Source: JBBDYG01 sp040901765
GTDB lineage: Bacteria; Planctomycetota; Planctomycetia; Pirellulales; Lacipirellulaceae
Assembly (NCBI GenBank): GCA_040901765.1
Contig: JBBDYG010000015.1
Location: 62,001 to 126,000, forward strand
DNA: 64,000 nt
Direction: 5' to 3'
Shown: in pieces, positions 1 through 10,297 of the stretch
Position numbering within the stretch: position 1 is the stretch's first letter
Layout of the letters: every line of letters starts with the position of its first letter
Made by a program: the position numbers and the translations under genes
Notes under the pieces: model-generated
The model's input: the letters and a program-made list of their open reading frames with translations, nothing else
Databases searched by the model: none
Told to the model about the DNA's origin: nothing

Positions 1-623
1 GTTTGTGCGGCCGGATGGTTTTCTCGTCCATCGAGCGCCGGGCCGGGTGTGATGGCCGAGTTCTTATTCTTATTTAGATCAAAGAAAATGCCGTTTCCTG
101 GATATTCAGTGTTCGCCTCACTCAGGGTACCGGGGCTACTGCTATCTCCGCGGGATGGATCGGCAAACGCCTGGCCTGCGTTGCCCACGTAGTTAGTCCA
201 AGGCAAGCCCGGAATCTCCGGCGCGTCGCTGGGGCAGGTGAGGTTCTCGATGTACGCTGTCAAACGCTCCGCCGAAGGTGGCGGGACGAATTCCTTCGAC
301 CAGGCGTCCCACAGCGCCGTGTTCTCCATGTACGGGAAGAGCATCACGATCCAGCTTGCGCGGCGGCCCTGCGAGAATTGCCCGCCCGTTTTCGTGCTGG
401 TCAGATCCTCCAAGGCGTTCACATAGCCCGGCAATTTCTGCGACGAGTCCATGTTAATGGCCGCCAGGGCGAGTTGGCGGATGTTGTTCTTGCAGGTGTT
501 GTTTTGGGCCGAGCCACGGGCCGCCTGAACCGCGGGCAGCAACAGCGCCACCAGGGTGCCAATAATGGCGATCACAACCAGCAACTCCACCAGGGTGAAG
601 CCGCGCTTGAAAGAATGCCTCAT
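1..623 (-). CDS. DUF1559 prepilin-like secreted protein (C-terminus outside window)
   Basis: The protein starts MRHSFKRGFTLVELLVVIAI, a type IV prepilin-like leader: a basic start, the GFTLVE cleavage site and then a hydrophobic helix. It continues with the ALLLPAVQAAR stretch typical of DUF1559 proteins, one of the largest paralogous families in planctomycetes. The frame is open to the window edge, so about 207 N-terminal residues are seen. The ATG at 623 is preferred over an in-frame ATG at 638 because GAGGAA lies at good ribosome-binding distance before it. The family is thought to be exported as pilin-like or minor pseudopilin-like surface proteins; the role of individual paralogues is unknown. 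Confidence 0.9.
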   Translation of the reverse strand, partial: MRHSFKRGFTLVELLVVIAIIGTLVALLLPAVQAARGSAQNNTCKNNIRQLALAAINMDSSQKLPGYVNALEDLTSTKTGGQFSQGRRASWIVMLFPYMENTALWDAWSKEFVPPPSAERLTAYIENLTCPSDAPEIPGLPWTNYVGNAGQAFADPSRGDSSSPGTLSEANTEYPGNGIFFDLNKNKNSAITPGPALDGRENHPAAQ

Positions 624-861
624 TTCTGTGTTCCTCATATCTGGCAGCGAAAAGCGAACGGCCGCGTCGTACGATCTGACGTCGAAAAGCTGACGGAGCG
701 GCAGGCGTATGATGCCAAAAACGAGAGCCTAAGCGCCGGATGCCCAGCGATAGCGGCCCCGCAGCTACGTCGAACCTGCCCCTTACGATTCATTCTAGCA
801 ATCTGGCCGCCATGTATTGTCGCAAATTGGTTCCAAATTGTAAAGATTCCGCGTTTTACCC

Positions 862-945
862 CGTAGGTCAGGCTGAGCCTGACTCGTGGAGGCCAATTCC
901 AAGGCCATGCTGACCACAGGACATGTCAGGCGGAGCCTGACCTAC
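862..945. repeat. Palindromic element, family GTAGGTCAGG (copy 1)
   Basis: GTAGGTCAGGCT at the left end and AGCCTGACCTAC at the right end form an outer stem; inside, GTCAGGC/GCCTGAC words form further hairpins. Other copies lie near 35331, 54112 and 54700. The rest of the 624-1065 gap shows nothing else except a candidate promoter. Confidence 0.8.
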
Positions 946-952
946 CGCTGCC

Positions 953-980
953 TTGAAATCCGCTCCCGCTGTGTTATCTT
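953..980 (+). promoter_or_regulatory. Candidate sigma-70 promoter for fae
   Basis: TTGAAA (953-958), a 16-base spacer and TATCTT (975-980) lie about 85 bases before the fae start, immediately after a palindromic element. Inferred from consensus resemblance only. Confidence 0.35.
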
Positions 981-1065
981 CCGAACTCTAGCCGCCGCTT
1001 ATTGCTGCCCCGGTCGGCCGGGGCATTTTGGCCGATTCATATACGCACACGGAGACGCAAGAACC

Positions 1066-1563
1066 ATGTCCATGTTCATTGGCGAGGCCCTGGTGGGCGA
1101 AGGGAACGAAATTGCCCACATCGACCTGTTGATTGGCAGCAAAGACGGCCCCGTGGGGAACGCCTTCGCCAACGCCCTGGCCCGGCAAAGCGAGGGGCAC
1201 TCCAATCTGCTGGCGGTGCTCACGCCCAATCTGGCCGTGAAGCCAGCCACGGTGTTGATCACCAAGGTGACGATCAAGGGGATGCGGCAGGCCGTGCAGA
1301 TGTTCGGCCCCGCTCAAGCCGCCGTCGCCAAGGCCGTTGCCGACTCGGTCTCAGAGGGAGTAATTCCGAAGAACGACGCCGAGAACCTTGTATGCGTCTG
1401 CGGCGTGTTCATCCATCCCGAAGCCGCCGACGACAAGAAGATTTACAGCTACAACTACGAGGCCACCAAGCAGGCCCTCAAGAGCGCGCTACAAAGCAAA
1501 CCGTCGGTCGACGAGATGCTGGCCGGCAAAGACGCCGCCGCCCACCCCTTCCGCGGCTTCTGA
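1066..1563 (+). CDS. fae: Formaldehyde-activating enzyme Fae
   Basis: 165 residues, close to the usual 170 of the family. Fae condenses formaldehyde with tetrahydromethanopterin (H4MPT) to methylene-H4MPT in the cytoplasm, the entry step of the archaeal-type C1 oxidation route. Visible family blocks are GEALVGEGNEIAHIDLLIG (with the conserved His at about residue 18), LLAVLTPNLAVKP, RQAVQMFGPAQ and GVFIHPEAADDKKI, with a C-terminal HPFRGF. The start at 1066 is preceded by GGAG at 1051; a second ATG two codons later is an alternative. mtdB, the next enzyme of the pathway, follows 294 bases downstream on the same strand after a large hairpin. Planctomycetes are known to carry H4MPT C1 genes. 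Confidence 0.95.
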   Translation: MSMFIGEALVGEGNEIAHIDLLIGSKDGPVGNAFANALARQSEGHSNLLAVLTPNLAVKPATVLITKVTIKGMRQAVQMFGPAQAAVAKAVADSVSEGVIPKNDAENLVCVCGVFIHPEAADDKKIYSYNYEATKQALKSALQSKPSVDEMLAGKDAAAHPFRGF

Positions 1564-1572
1564 GGAAGTGGT

Positions 1573-1839
<267 letters not shown>

Positions 1840-1857
1840 TTGCGGCTTAGCGTCACC

Positions 1858-2718
1858 ATGCCTGCTAAAATCCTCGTCTGTCTCGACAGCGACGCCCAGC
1901 CGAGCGTGTTCGACGGCGTGGTCGCGGTTGATGCCGGCGTCGATCACCTGTTCCGGCACAGCGGCATGCAGCCCGAGCAGGTACGCGACTTGGTTTACGG
2001 CGCGATCTTCACGCGCGGCCCCAAGGAATTGAACCACACCGCCGTGTTCGTCGGCGGGTCGGACGTGGCGATTGGCGAGAAGCTGCTGGCCGAGGTCACG
2101 GGCAGTTTCTTCGGACCAATGCGGGTCTCGGTGATGCTCGACTCGAACGGGGCGAACACAACCGCTGCGGCCGCGGTTCTAGCGGCACGCAAGCATGTCG
2201 AGCTGCGCGGGGCGACGGCTACGGTCCTCGCGGCAACAGGCCCGGTGGGTCGGCGGATTGTGCGATTGCTGGCCCGCGAAGGTGCCCGAGTGCGTGTCGG
2301 CTCGCGGAAACTCGCCCAGGCCGAGCAGGCCTGCCAGGAAATTGGCGCGGCGGTCCCCGGTGCGGAGCTAACTCCCGTCGAGACCCGCGATGACGCAAGC
2401 GTGAAGGCGGCGGTCGATGGCGCGCAAGTGCTTATTACCGCCGGAGCCCCCAAAGTCGAGCTTGTATCAACAAACGTGCTCAGCGCGACGAAGTCGCTGG
2501 CGGTTGCGGTCGATTTGAATGCCGTTCCGCCGCTCGGCATTGGTGGGATTGAAGTTCACGACAATGCGACCGAGCGCAACGGTCTGCTGGCCTACGGAGC
2601 GATCGGCGTGGGCGGCACGAAGATGAAAATTCATAAGGCCGCGCTCAAGCAGCTCTTCGAGCGAAATGATTTGGTGCTCGACGCCGAAGCGATTTACGAA
2701 ATCGGCAAGTCGCTGTAA
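1858..2718 (+). CDS. mtdB: NAD(P)-dependent methylene-tetrahydromethanopterin dehydrogenase
   Basis: 286 residues. It oxidises methylene-H4MPT, the product of Fae, to methenyl-H4MPT with NAD(P). Supporting blocks are an N-terminal substrate domain (KILVCLDSDAQPSVFDGVVA, AVDAGVDHL), a Rossmann dinucleotide region (TVLAATGPVGRRIVRLLARE, then VRVGSRK) and the C-terminal VDLNAVPPLGIGGIEVHD with GAIGVGGTKMKIH, all typical of MtdB-like proteins. The ATG at 1858 is chosen because the protein similarity starts there; an in-frame start at 1840 would only add residues encoded by the upstream palindrome. Mch, Ftr/Fhc and H4MPT synthesis genes are not in the window, so the rest of the pathway must be elsewhere. 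Confidence 0.88.
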   Translation: MPAKILVCLDSDAQPSVFDGVVAVDAGVDHLFRHSGMQPEQVRDLVYGAIFTRGPKELNHTAVFVGGSDVAIGEKLLAEVTGSFFGPMRVSVMLDSNGANTTAAAAVLAARKHVELRGATATVLAATGPVGRRIVRLLAREGARVRVGSRKLAQAEQACQEIGAAVPGAELTPVETRDDASVKAAVDGAQVLITAGAPKVELVSTNVLSATKSLAVAVDLNAVPPLGIGGIEVHDNATERNGLLAYGAIGVGGTKMKIHKAALKQLFERNDLVLDAEAIYEIGKSL

Positions 2719-2727
2719 GCCCCACAC

Positions 2728-3159
2728 CTAGCCGACTCGCAGCAGCAGGCTCAGCGCGATCGCGAGCACGATGGCCGCCAGCACCGCGACTGCGATTCGA
2801 AACCGTCGCCGCAGCCGCTGGCGCTCTTCGCGGGTCAATTCTCGCGGCGGCGCCGGTTCGGGCTCTGGTTCTGCGGGCACTTCCACCGGGGTGGCTGGGG
2901 TCGAGTCCGCGAGCCCCCAGCGCGCCTCGGGTGGGGGCTCGCCTGCTGGCTCGACCCCAGCCACCCTATCGAGAGGCTGGCTTTGGGCCTGCGGAGGCGG
3001 GGGCGGCACCACGCCGGACGCCACGGGAACTTCGATTGCTTGCTGGCATAGCGGGCACGCCACCTGCAAGCCGCGGTACTCGCTGCGGACCTGAAATGCC
3101 CCGCCGCAATGGGGGCAAGTCAAAGCCAGCGTTTCCAGCGGCGGCGGTTCGGCAGACAT
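2728..3159 (-). CDS. Small zinc-ribbon membrane protein
   Basis: 143 residues, function unknown. An N-terminal zinc ribbon has two CxxC knuckles (CPHCGG near residue 16 and CPLCQQ near 35), followed by a Pro-rich linker, a basic RQRLRRRFR patch and one C-terminal membrane helix (about residues 122-141), so it is probably tail-anchored with the ribbon in the cytoplasm. Zinc-ribbon/linker/membrane layouts are common among planctomycete orphan proteins. The linker (about residues 65-90) is encoded by a palindromic repeat (2891-2965) also found in intergenic DNA. It converges on mtdB with only nine bases between the stops. Confidence 0.6.
   Translation of the reverse strand: MSAEPPPLETLALTCPHCGGAFQVRSEYRGLQVACPLCQQAIEVPVASGVVPPPPPQAQSQPLDRVAGVEPAGEPPPEARWGLADSTPATPVEVPAEPEPEPAPPRELTREERQRLRRRFRIAVAVLAAIVLAIALSLLLRVG
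2891..2965. repeat. GTGGCTGGGGTCG palindrome inside a coding region
   Basis: GTGGCTGGGGTCGAG at the left end is answered by CTCGACCCCAGCCACC at the right end, with GAGCCCCCAGC and GGGGGCTC forming inner stems. It lies wholly in the linker of the zinc-ribbon gene and is translated in frame. The same words occur between fae and mtdB and at 16914 and 45900. Confidence 0.8.
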
Positions 3160-3328
3160 GAAGCAGCCCCAGCGACGAAAGAATCAAATGTCGGTTCGTT
3201 AATCGTACTCAATCGCCCGCGCTCGCCAAACCGTCATCCAGCCGCCTGTGGACGCTTGCGCCAGGGCGGGATACGCTGCATCGACCCGTTCGTTTGAGCG
3301 GCAATTCCTTTCAATCAACCCTTCGCTT

Positions 3329-3913
3329 ATGGCTAAACGCAAGCCAAAGAAACCCGCTCGCGGCGATAAATTCGGCGGCAAGGGGCGACCGTCGGCCGGC
3401 GACGGTGTCTCCGTGCGTCGCCATCCCAGTGGAAAGGGGTGGCTGCTGGTCCATCCTCGCGCGGCGCGCCAACGGGCGGAGGATCTCGAAGAAGTCCGCG
3501 AGATGATCGCCGCTGGCGAGTTGGAGATCGCCGTCGATGAGCTTCGCTGGCTATTGAGCGGTTGCAGCGAATTCATGGAAGCCCACGTGCTGCTCGGGCA
3601 GTTGGCCATCGAAAAGGACAACGACCTACCACTGGCGCGCGGACACTATGGTTTCGCGTATCAACTCGGTATCCAAACGCTCCAGCGCGCAGGCAAAGCC
3701 TCACCGCTGCCGTACGAGTTTCCAGCCAACCGCCCCTTTTACGAAGCCGGTCGAGGCCTCGCTTGGTGTCTAGAAAAAATCGGCCAAACTGCCCTGGCGG
3801 ATGAAGTTGTGAAGAAACTTCAAGAGCTTGACCTCACCGATCCGCTGCAAGTGCGCGCGATGCTCGACGATCTAAGATCGGGCGGCTTGCCGATTGTGGA
3901 GCTTGGGTTGTAG
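3329..3913 (+). CDS. Hypothetical soluble protein, helical-repeat-like
   Basis: 194 residues, no family recognised. The first 30 residues are basic and disordered-looking (MAKRKPKKPARGDKFGGKGR). From about residue 45 the protein is helical and amphipathic (REMIAAGELEIAVDELRWLL, then AHVLLGQLAIEKDNDLPLAR), resembling one or two degenerate TPR units. No signal peptide or membrane segment is seen, so it is probably cytoplasmic. The ATG at 3329 begins the basic segment; longer forms start in non-conserved DNA. It converges on prfB, with a palindrome between the two stops. Confidence 0.6.
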   Translation: MAKRKPKKPARGDKFGGKGRPSAGDGVSVRRHPSGKGWLLVHPRAARQRAEDLEEVREMIAAGELEIAVDELRWLLSGCSEFMEAHVLLGQLAIEKDNDLPLARGHYGFAYQLGIQTLQRAGKASPLPYEFPANRPFYEAGRGLAWCLEKIGQTALADEVVKKLQELDLTDPLQVRAMLDDLRSGGLPIVELGL

Positions 3914-3928
3914 CTGAAGGCGGATAGT

Positions 3929-3980
3929 GTAGCACGCCTCTCCGAGTCGTAAATTCACGAGTCGGAGACTCGTGCCACTC
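3929..3980. repeat. Palindromic element, family CGAGTC (copy 1)
   Basis: AGCACGCCTCTCCGAGTCGT and ACGAGTCGGAGACTCGTGCC form two hairpins sharing the word CGAGTC, between the converging ends of the upstream gene and prfB. A near-identical copy lies at 39163-39216, again beside a gene end. It probably acts as a bidirectional terminator or mRNA end. Confidence 0.8.
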
Positions 3981-3984
3981 TGGG

Positions 3985-5107
3985 CTACTCGCCATCATCA
4001 TCTTCGGCCACCGGCTGCCCCGCGCGCCAGCGGAGCGTCGAATCGAGGAAGGCTTGAATGTCGCCGTTCATCACCGCGTGGAAGTTGCCGATTTGGAACT
4101 TCGTGCGGGCGTCTTTCACGCGCTGGTCGGGATGCAGAAAGTAATTGCGAATCTGGGAGCCGAAGCCGGTTTTCGCCTGCTGCTGGTACTTCGCCGCGTC
4201 TTGCGCTTCGCGTTTTTCTTCCTCGATGCGGGCCATGCGGGCGCGGAGCATCTTCCATGCGGTGGCGCGGTTCTTGTGTTGCGAACGCTCGCTTTGGCAT
4301 TGGGCAACCGTGCCGGTTGGCAAGTGGGTTAAGCGGATCGCGCTCGAAGTCTTGTTCACGTGCTGCCCGCCCGCGCCGCTTGCGCGGAACGTGTCTTCGC
4401 GCACATCGCTTTCGTCGATTTCGATCACCACGTTGTCGGAAATTTCGGGCGATACATCCACTGCGGCGAAGCTCGTCTGGCGTTTGCCTTCGGAATTGAA
4501 CGGACTAATCCGCACGAGACGGTGCATGCCCGTTTCGCCTTTGAGATATCCGTAGGCCATCGGTCCTCGAATGGTCACGGCGGCGTGGTTGATGCCCGCC
4601 TCCTCGTTGTCTTGCCGATCGATCAGTTCCACGGAGTAGCCCTGCTTTTGCGCCCAGTGCAGGTACATCCGCAGGAGCATCTCGGCCCAGTCGTTGGCGT
4701 CGGTGCCGCCATCGCGAGCGTTGATCGTGACGATCGCGCCGGCCGCGTCGTGCTTGCCGTTGAGCAGCGCTTTGAGCTTGAGCTGTTCGACCTGCGCTTC
4801 CAGCCTCGCGACTTCGCCAGGCACCTCGGCGGCAAACGCCGGGTCGTCCTCGGCCATTTCGAGCATGGCAGCCAGATCGCCGACGGAACCGATCGCCTCC
4901 TCAATCGGAGTGACGATGGTATTGAGCGACTTGCGCTCTTCCACCGCGGCCTGCGCTCGCTCTTGGCTGTTCCAGAAGTCGGGCGTCGACATCTCCTGGT
5001 CGATCAGCTTCACCCGCTCTTTTTTCGAGGCACAGTCAAAGAGAGTCCCTGAGCTGCACCAGGGCCTCGCGGATAGCTTTCGTGCGGTCGTACCATTCTC
5101 GTTCCAT
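3985..5107 (-). CDS. prfB: Peptide chain release factor 2 (programmed +1 frameshift)
   Basis: RF2 terminates translation at UGA and UAA. The gene has two frames: an ATG at 5107 opens 23 codons ending CTT-TGA, then a +1 shift (skipping base 5038) continues as LDCASKKERVKL and runs to 3985, giving 373 residues against about 365 normally. The main part carries the RF2 anticodon-like SPF motif (VRISPFNSEGKR) and the catalytic GGQ loop (SGAGGQHVNKTSSAIRLTH). Low RF2 favours the shift, which is the known autoregulation of this gene. A stop-free version starting at a GTG at 5013 is possible on paper but would miss the conserved N-terminus. Confidence 0.95.
5035..5053 (-). promoter_or_regulatory. RF2 programmed frameshift site
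   Basis: Read on the minus strand the sequence is CTCAGGGACTCTCTTTGAC: a Shine-Dalgarno-like AGGGA a few bases before the slippery CTT followed by an in-frame TGA and C. This is the classical bacterial prfB arrangement, with a slightly altered stimulator spacing. Confidence 0.9.
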
Positions 5108-5161
5108 AGCGTGGCATTGTACGCGGTCCGCCGCTATTCAGCGAGGGCGCGTCAAGCATTC

Positions 5162-5246
5162 GGGTGGCACGCCCAGAGTCTTCGATGGGCGTGGGAGGAT
5201 AGTACCCTCGTCACCACGCCCTTCGCGGACTCAGGGCGTGCCACCC
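5162..5246. repeat. Palindromic element, family GGGTGGCACGCCC (copy 1)
   Basis: GGGTGGCACGCCCAGAG at the left end and CAGGGCGTGCCACCC at the right end pair, and GGGCGTGG/CCACGCCC pair inside. It occupies the gap between the divergent prfB and mnmA starts. A second copy is at 61178-61259. Confidence 0.8.
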
Positions 5247-5294
5247 CCGAATTCGAGGCTGGAAGCCGCCGCTACGGACGCCTAGACTTCAGTC

Positions 5295-6431
5295 ATGCGC
5301 GTTGTGCTAGCCATGTCCGGAGGCGTCGATTCCAGCGTCGCGGCCCATTTGCTGCTGGAGCAAGGGCACGAGGTAATCGGCGTGTTCATGCGCCATGGCG
5401 AACAGTCGCCCGCGGCTTGCGACTCGCAGGCGAGCCGCGTCGTCCCGACCGTGGCGCATTCCCTGCCGATCGTCAATCGCCTCGACCACAAGCAGGGCTG
5501 CTGCACCGCCGCCGACGCTGCCGACGCGCGGCGCGTGGCCGACCGGCTGAGCATCCCGTTCTACGCCCTCGACTTGCAGCGGGAGTTCGGGCGGATCATG
5601 GACTACTTCGCGGCCGAATACACTGCCGGCCGCACGCCCAACCCCTGCGTGCAGTGCAACAACTGGATCAAGTTCGGCAAGCTGTTCGACTACGCCGACT
5701 CGATCGATGCCGAGTATGTCGCCACGGGGCACTATGCACAACTTGAAACGCGCGGTGACGAGGTAGCACTGCTGCGGGGCGTCGATGGGGGTAAGGACCA
5801 GTCGTACGTGCTGTTCGGCATTAAGCGGCGCTACCTGCGGCGAATGCTGCTTCCGGTGGGCGGCTACGAAAAGCCAAGAATTCGCGAGCTTGCCGCCGGC
5901 TTGGGTCTGCGCGTCGCAGACAAGAAGGATAGCCAGGAAATATGCTTCGTTACCAGCGGCCGCTACGACGAGTTCGTGCGGCGGCGACGCGAGCCGGTTG
6001 AAACGGCCGGCGAGTTGGTAACGACCGCTGGCACCGTTGTCGGCCAGCACGAAGGCATCGAAGGATTTACAGTCGGCCAGCGAAAAGGCTTAGGCGTGGC
6101 GTTCGGCGAACGGAAGTTCGTGGTCCGCGTCGAACCGGAAACGCGCCGCGTCGTGCTAGGTGATCGCGCGGAGTTGCACCGCGCGGAGCTAACCGCCGCG
6201 GATACCAATTGGCTTGTGGAGGAGTTCGACAATTCCGTCGGCACGAGCCACCGCTGCTACGCCCAAATCCGCTACAACGCCCCCGCGCGTCCCGCGATGC
6301 TCGACACCCTCCCAGACCGCCGCTTGCGCGTCGTGTTCGAAGAACCACAGTTCGGCGTCGCGCCGGGCCAGGCGGTGGTTTGTCTTGACGAGCGGAATGA
6401 GCGGGTGTGGGGTGGGGGCTGGATTGAGTAG
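5295..6431 (+). CDS. mnmA: tRNA-specific 2-thiouridylase MnmA
   Basis: 378 residues. MnmA thiolates U34 of Glu, Gln and Lys tRNAs, using sulfur relayed from a cysteine desulfurase. The ATP-binding PP-loop SGGVDSS is at residues 8-14. The two catalytic cysteines are expected at Cys118 (in NPCVQCN) and Cys217 (in EICFVTSGRY), and the C-terminal barrel starts at about residue 255 (EGFTVGQRKGLGVAFG). Compared with the E. coli enzyme there is an extra segment of about 35 residues between residues 33 and 68, ending DHKQGCCTAADAADARR. The start at 5295 begins directly with the first beta strand (MRVVLAMSGG). Confidence 0.95.
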   Translation: MRVVLAMSGGVDSSVAAHLLLEQGHEVIGVFMRHGEQSPAACDSQASRVVPTVAHSLPIVNRLDHKQGCCTAADAADARRVADRLSIPFYALDLQREFGRIMDYFAAEYTAGRTPNPCVQCNNWIKFGKLFDYADSIDAEYVATGHYAQLETRGDEVALLRGVDGGKDQSYVLFGIKRRYLRRMLLPVGGYEKPRIRELAAGLGLRVADKKDSQEICFVTSGRYDEFVRRRREPVETAGELVTTAGTVVGQHEGIEGFTVGQRKGLGVAFGERKFVVRVEPETRRVVLGDRAELHRAELTAADTNWLVEEFDNSVGTSHRCYAQIRYNAPARPAMLDTLPDRRLRVVFEEPQFGVAPGQAVVCLDERNERVWGGGWIE

Positions 6432-6518
6432 GGCGGTTCCGCGAGCCAACTGCGACGTCTTGTTAAGCATGGCGACAAATCACGCCGACGATCGCCGGGC
6501 GTCTTTACCGCAACGCGG

Positions 6519-6740
6519 TTGCATACCGTAGCCCAGGGTTGGGCGCGCAGCGGCCTACCCTGGGTAATCTGCCGCGATGAATTGAATTACGCTGAAAGCG
6601 TTACACAAAGCGCCGCGTAAACGACCCACCTGTGTAACGCCTTCAGCGTAAACGATTTGGTGGGCATGGCGACCCAGGGTAGTTCGCCGAAGCGAACAAC
6701 CCTGGGCTACGATATGTAACGCCGTTGGCGTAAAGACTCC
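6519..6740. repeat. REP-like array, CCCAGGGT / TTACGC family (copy 1)
   Basis: This fills the gap after mnmA. Two hairpins of the type TAGCCCAGGGT...ACCCTGGG alternate with hairpins of the type GTAACGCCTTCAGCGTAAA. The same two modules recur at 9990-10205. No gene is seen in 6432-6742. Confidence 0.75.
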
Positions 6741-6743
6741 GCC

Positions 6744-6840
6744 GCCTAACGACCCAGCTCACCTGCCGGCGGGACAGAGTGAGCTATAACCCTGGGAAAG
6801 CCTACACGCCCCGCCGGTCAGGTGCAGCGCCTGGTTCGGC
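6744..6840 (-). other. attC-like recombination site
   Basis: Read on the minus strand, GCCGAAC (6840-6834) and GTTAGGC (6750-6744) bracket an imperfect inverted repeat with CACCTGACCGGCGGG on one arm and CCCGCCGGCAGGTG on the other, including an unpaired base and an unpaired spacer next to each end box. GTTAGGC fits the GTTRRRY box of integron attC sites exactly; the partner box deviates from RYYYAAC at one position. Total length (97 bases) is in the attC range. The site lies two bases after the stop of the small gene it would carry. Confidence 0.45.
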
Positions 6841-6842
6841 GC

Positions 6843-7007
6843 TCACTTCCGGCCGACGACGAAGAAGACGAGGGCGAGAACGAACATGGCGGCGGCGAGG
6901 GCGAGGAAGGCGCCATTGAGCGGCTCCCCTGTGATGACGGATTTCAACGTTGGAACGGAAAACCCCACGGCGGCGACTGCGAACAGAATAGGGACGAGCT
7001 TTTTCAT
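6843..7007 (-). CDS. 54-residue two-helix membrane protein (possible gene-cassette cargo)
   Basis: The protein starts MKKLVPILFAVAAVGF and contains a second hydrophobic segment (AFLALAAAMFVLALVFFVV) ending GRK. It is a small inner-membrane protein with both helices close together, function unknown. The ATG at 7007 has a strong GGAGG six bases before it. The stop codon is two bases from the attC-like site (6744-6840), and a GTTAGGC box (7055-7049, minus strand) lies 42 bases before the start, so the gene has the compact box-leader-gene-site layout of an integron cassette of about 305 bases. Confidence 0.6.
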   Translation of the reverse strand: MKKLVPILFAVAAVGFSVPTLKSVITGEPLNGAFLALAAAMFVLALVFFVVGRK

Positions 7008-7048
7008 GGATTGGCCTCCGCAACATGAATAGTGCTTTGTGCCGCGCG

Positions 7049-7055
7049 GCCTAAC
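7049..7055 (-). other. GTTAGGC core box upstream of the cassette-like gene
   Basis: It is identical to the GTTAGGC box of the attC-like site at 6744-6750 and in the same orientation; its flank (CGACTAAGCTCCG) also resembles the flank of that site. A complete second inverted-repeat partner is not seen above 7055. Confidence 0.35.
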
Positions 7056-7274
7056 GACTAAGCTCCGTTGCCCGCCCTCAAGCGAGCGGTATGATATACC
7101 GTACCGCGACGAACGAAAACCGCCAAACCGGCCCTTGGGCTGCGGCTTATTGCGCAGCATATCACACCCCCGCCGCCCGTTCCAACAAGGCCGTTCACGG
7201 CTTTTCCCGCGACTGCGGTAATTAGGCCCGACATTTATATCGGGTTCGCAATCCGCAATTCCAAAACTTCGCGC

Positions 7275-7303
7275 TTGAAAAAGAGCCACCCCTTTGCTAT
7301 GGT
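7275..7303 (+). promoter_or_regulatory. Candidate sigma-70 promoter
   Basis: TTGAAA (7275-7280), 17 bases, TATGGT (7298-7303). It points at the interrupted reading frame that begins at 7342. Confidence 0.35.
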
Positions 7304-7341
7304 GTACGTCTGAACAAATCTCCAAATCAAGAGCATCCGCC

Positions 7342-7725
7342 ATGCGTTTCCACACTCGCCCGCCGCCCTAGTCGCCCCACCCTAACCGTCCCCTTCCGGG
7401 GGAGAATTCCGCTTTCCGCGCTCCGCCTTTCCGCTTTGGAAAGCTGCTGTGGTGCGCGCCGACCGTGCGGTCAAATTCCCGCGAACCGCTTGTCGCTACC
7501 GTTATGCGCAGAACACGAGAGAAACCAATAATGTCAGTGCCAATCGATGTTTCGGACAATATGGAAACGCCGCTTTCACGCTATAGGGGTGTGCCCAATG
7601 CCAGAAAACCGGAACCTCGCCTCTTTGACAAAACTCGCTCACCACGTCCCTTGGCAATCCGCAATCCCATGCCTCCCGCTCCTTATTACGATTCCGATCC
7701 TCGAATTGCCGACCACTGGGCGTAG
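7342..7725 (+). pseudogene. Possible interrupted small reading frame
   Basis: An ATG at 7342 opens nine codons (MRFHTRPPP) and then meets a TAG at 7369. The same frame then stays open for about 118 codons to 7725, with a candidate promoter just upstream. The DNA around the TAG (CCCTAACCGTCCCCTTCCGG) looks like a dispersed GC-rich repeat, so a repeat may have split the gene. No family was recognised, and composition alone could produce the open frame. Otherwise 7056-7824 shows no gene. Confidence 0.2.
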
Positions 7726-7824
7726 CGCGACTCGCGCGCGACAATGCCGGTTCCGACCGAGGTGCCGCTCGATCCTTCAACGGGGCGCGGATTACCTGAA
7801 CGTCCAACGCTCGAAAACTCCATC

Positions 7825-9969
<2,145 letters not shown>

Positions 9970-9989
9970 GAATAACTTGGGGGTTTTTA

Positions 9990-10205
9990 CGCCGAAGGCG
10001 TTGCACTCCAAAGCCCAGGGTCGCCCGCGCAGCGGCGCACCCTGGGTCGTTAGGAATTGGTAAAGCTACCCCAACGGGGTTGCACAGATATCGATTCCGA
10101 GAATGTGTAACTCCTTCGGAGTAATACTGAATTTGACTCGCAGACCCAGGGTGCGCCGAAGTCGGCGACCCTGGGCTACGGAATTTAACACCTTCGGTGT
10201 AACGA
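9990..10205. repeat. REP-like array, CCCAGGGT / TTACGC family (copy 2)
   Basis: It alternates CCCAGGGT...ACCCTGGG hairpins with GTAACxCCTTCGGxGTAA-type hairpins, as at 6519-6740. It lies between the convergent ends of the DUF255 gene and the small gene at 10298 and fills most of that 328-base gap. Confidence 0.75.
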
Positions 10206-10297
10206 ACGAATCAAACATATCCACGGAGTCTACTCGGCGATTGTCGCCTCGCGATGGTGGATCGTAATGAATCTACCAAGTTGTTTTTGAGCCGATC

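Noticed and set aside
7049..7230. Second full attC-like site upstream of the cassette-like gene
   Set aside because: The GTTAGGC box and its flank are present but no complementary partner arm was found in the following 180 bases.
7342..7371. Nine-codon MRFHTRPPP leader peptide as an attenuator
   Set aside because: No regulated downstream gene, no terminator-antiterminator pair; better treated as the start of an interrupted frame.
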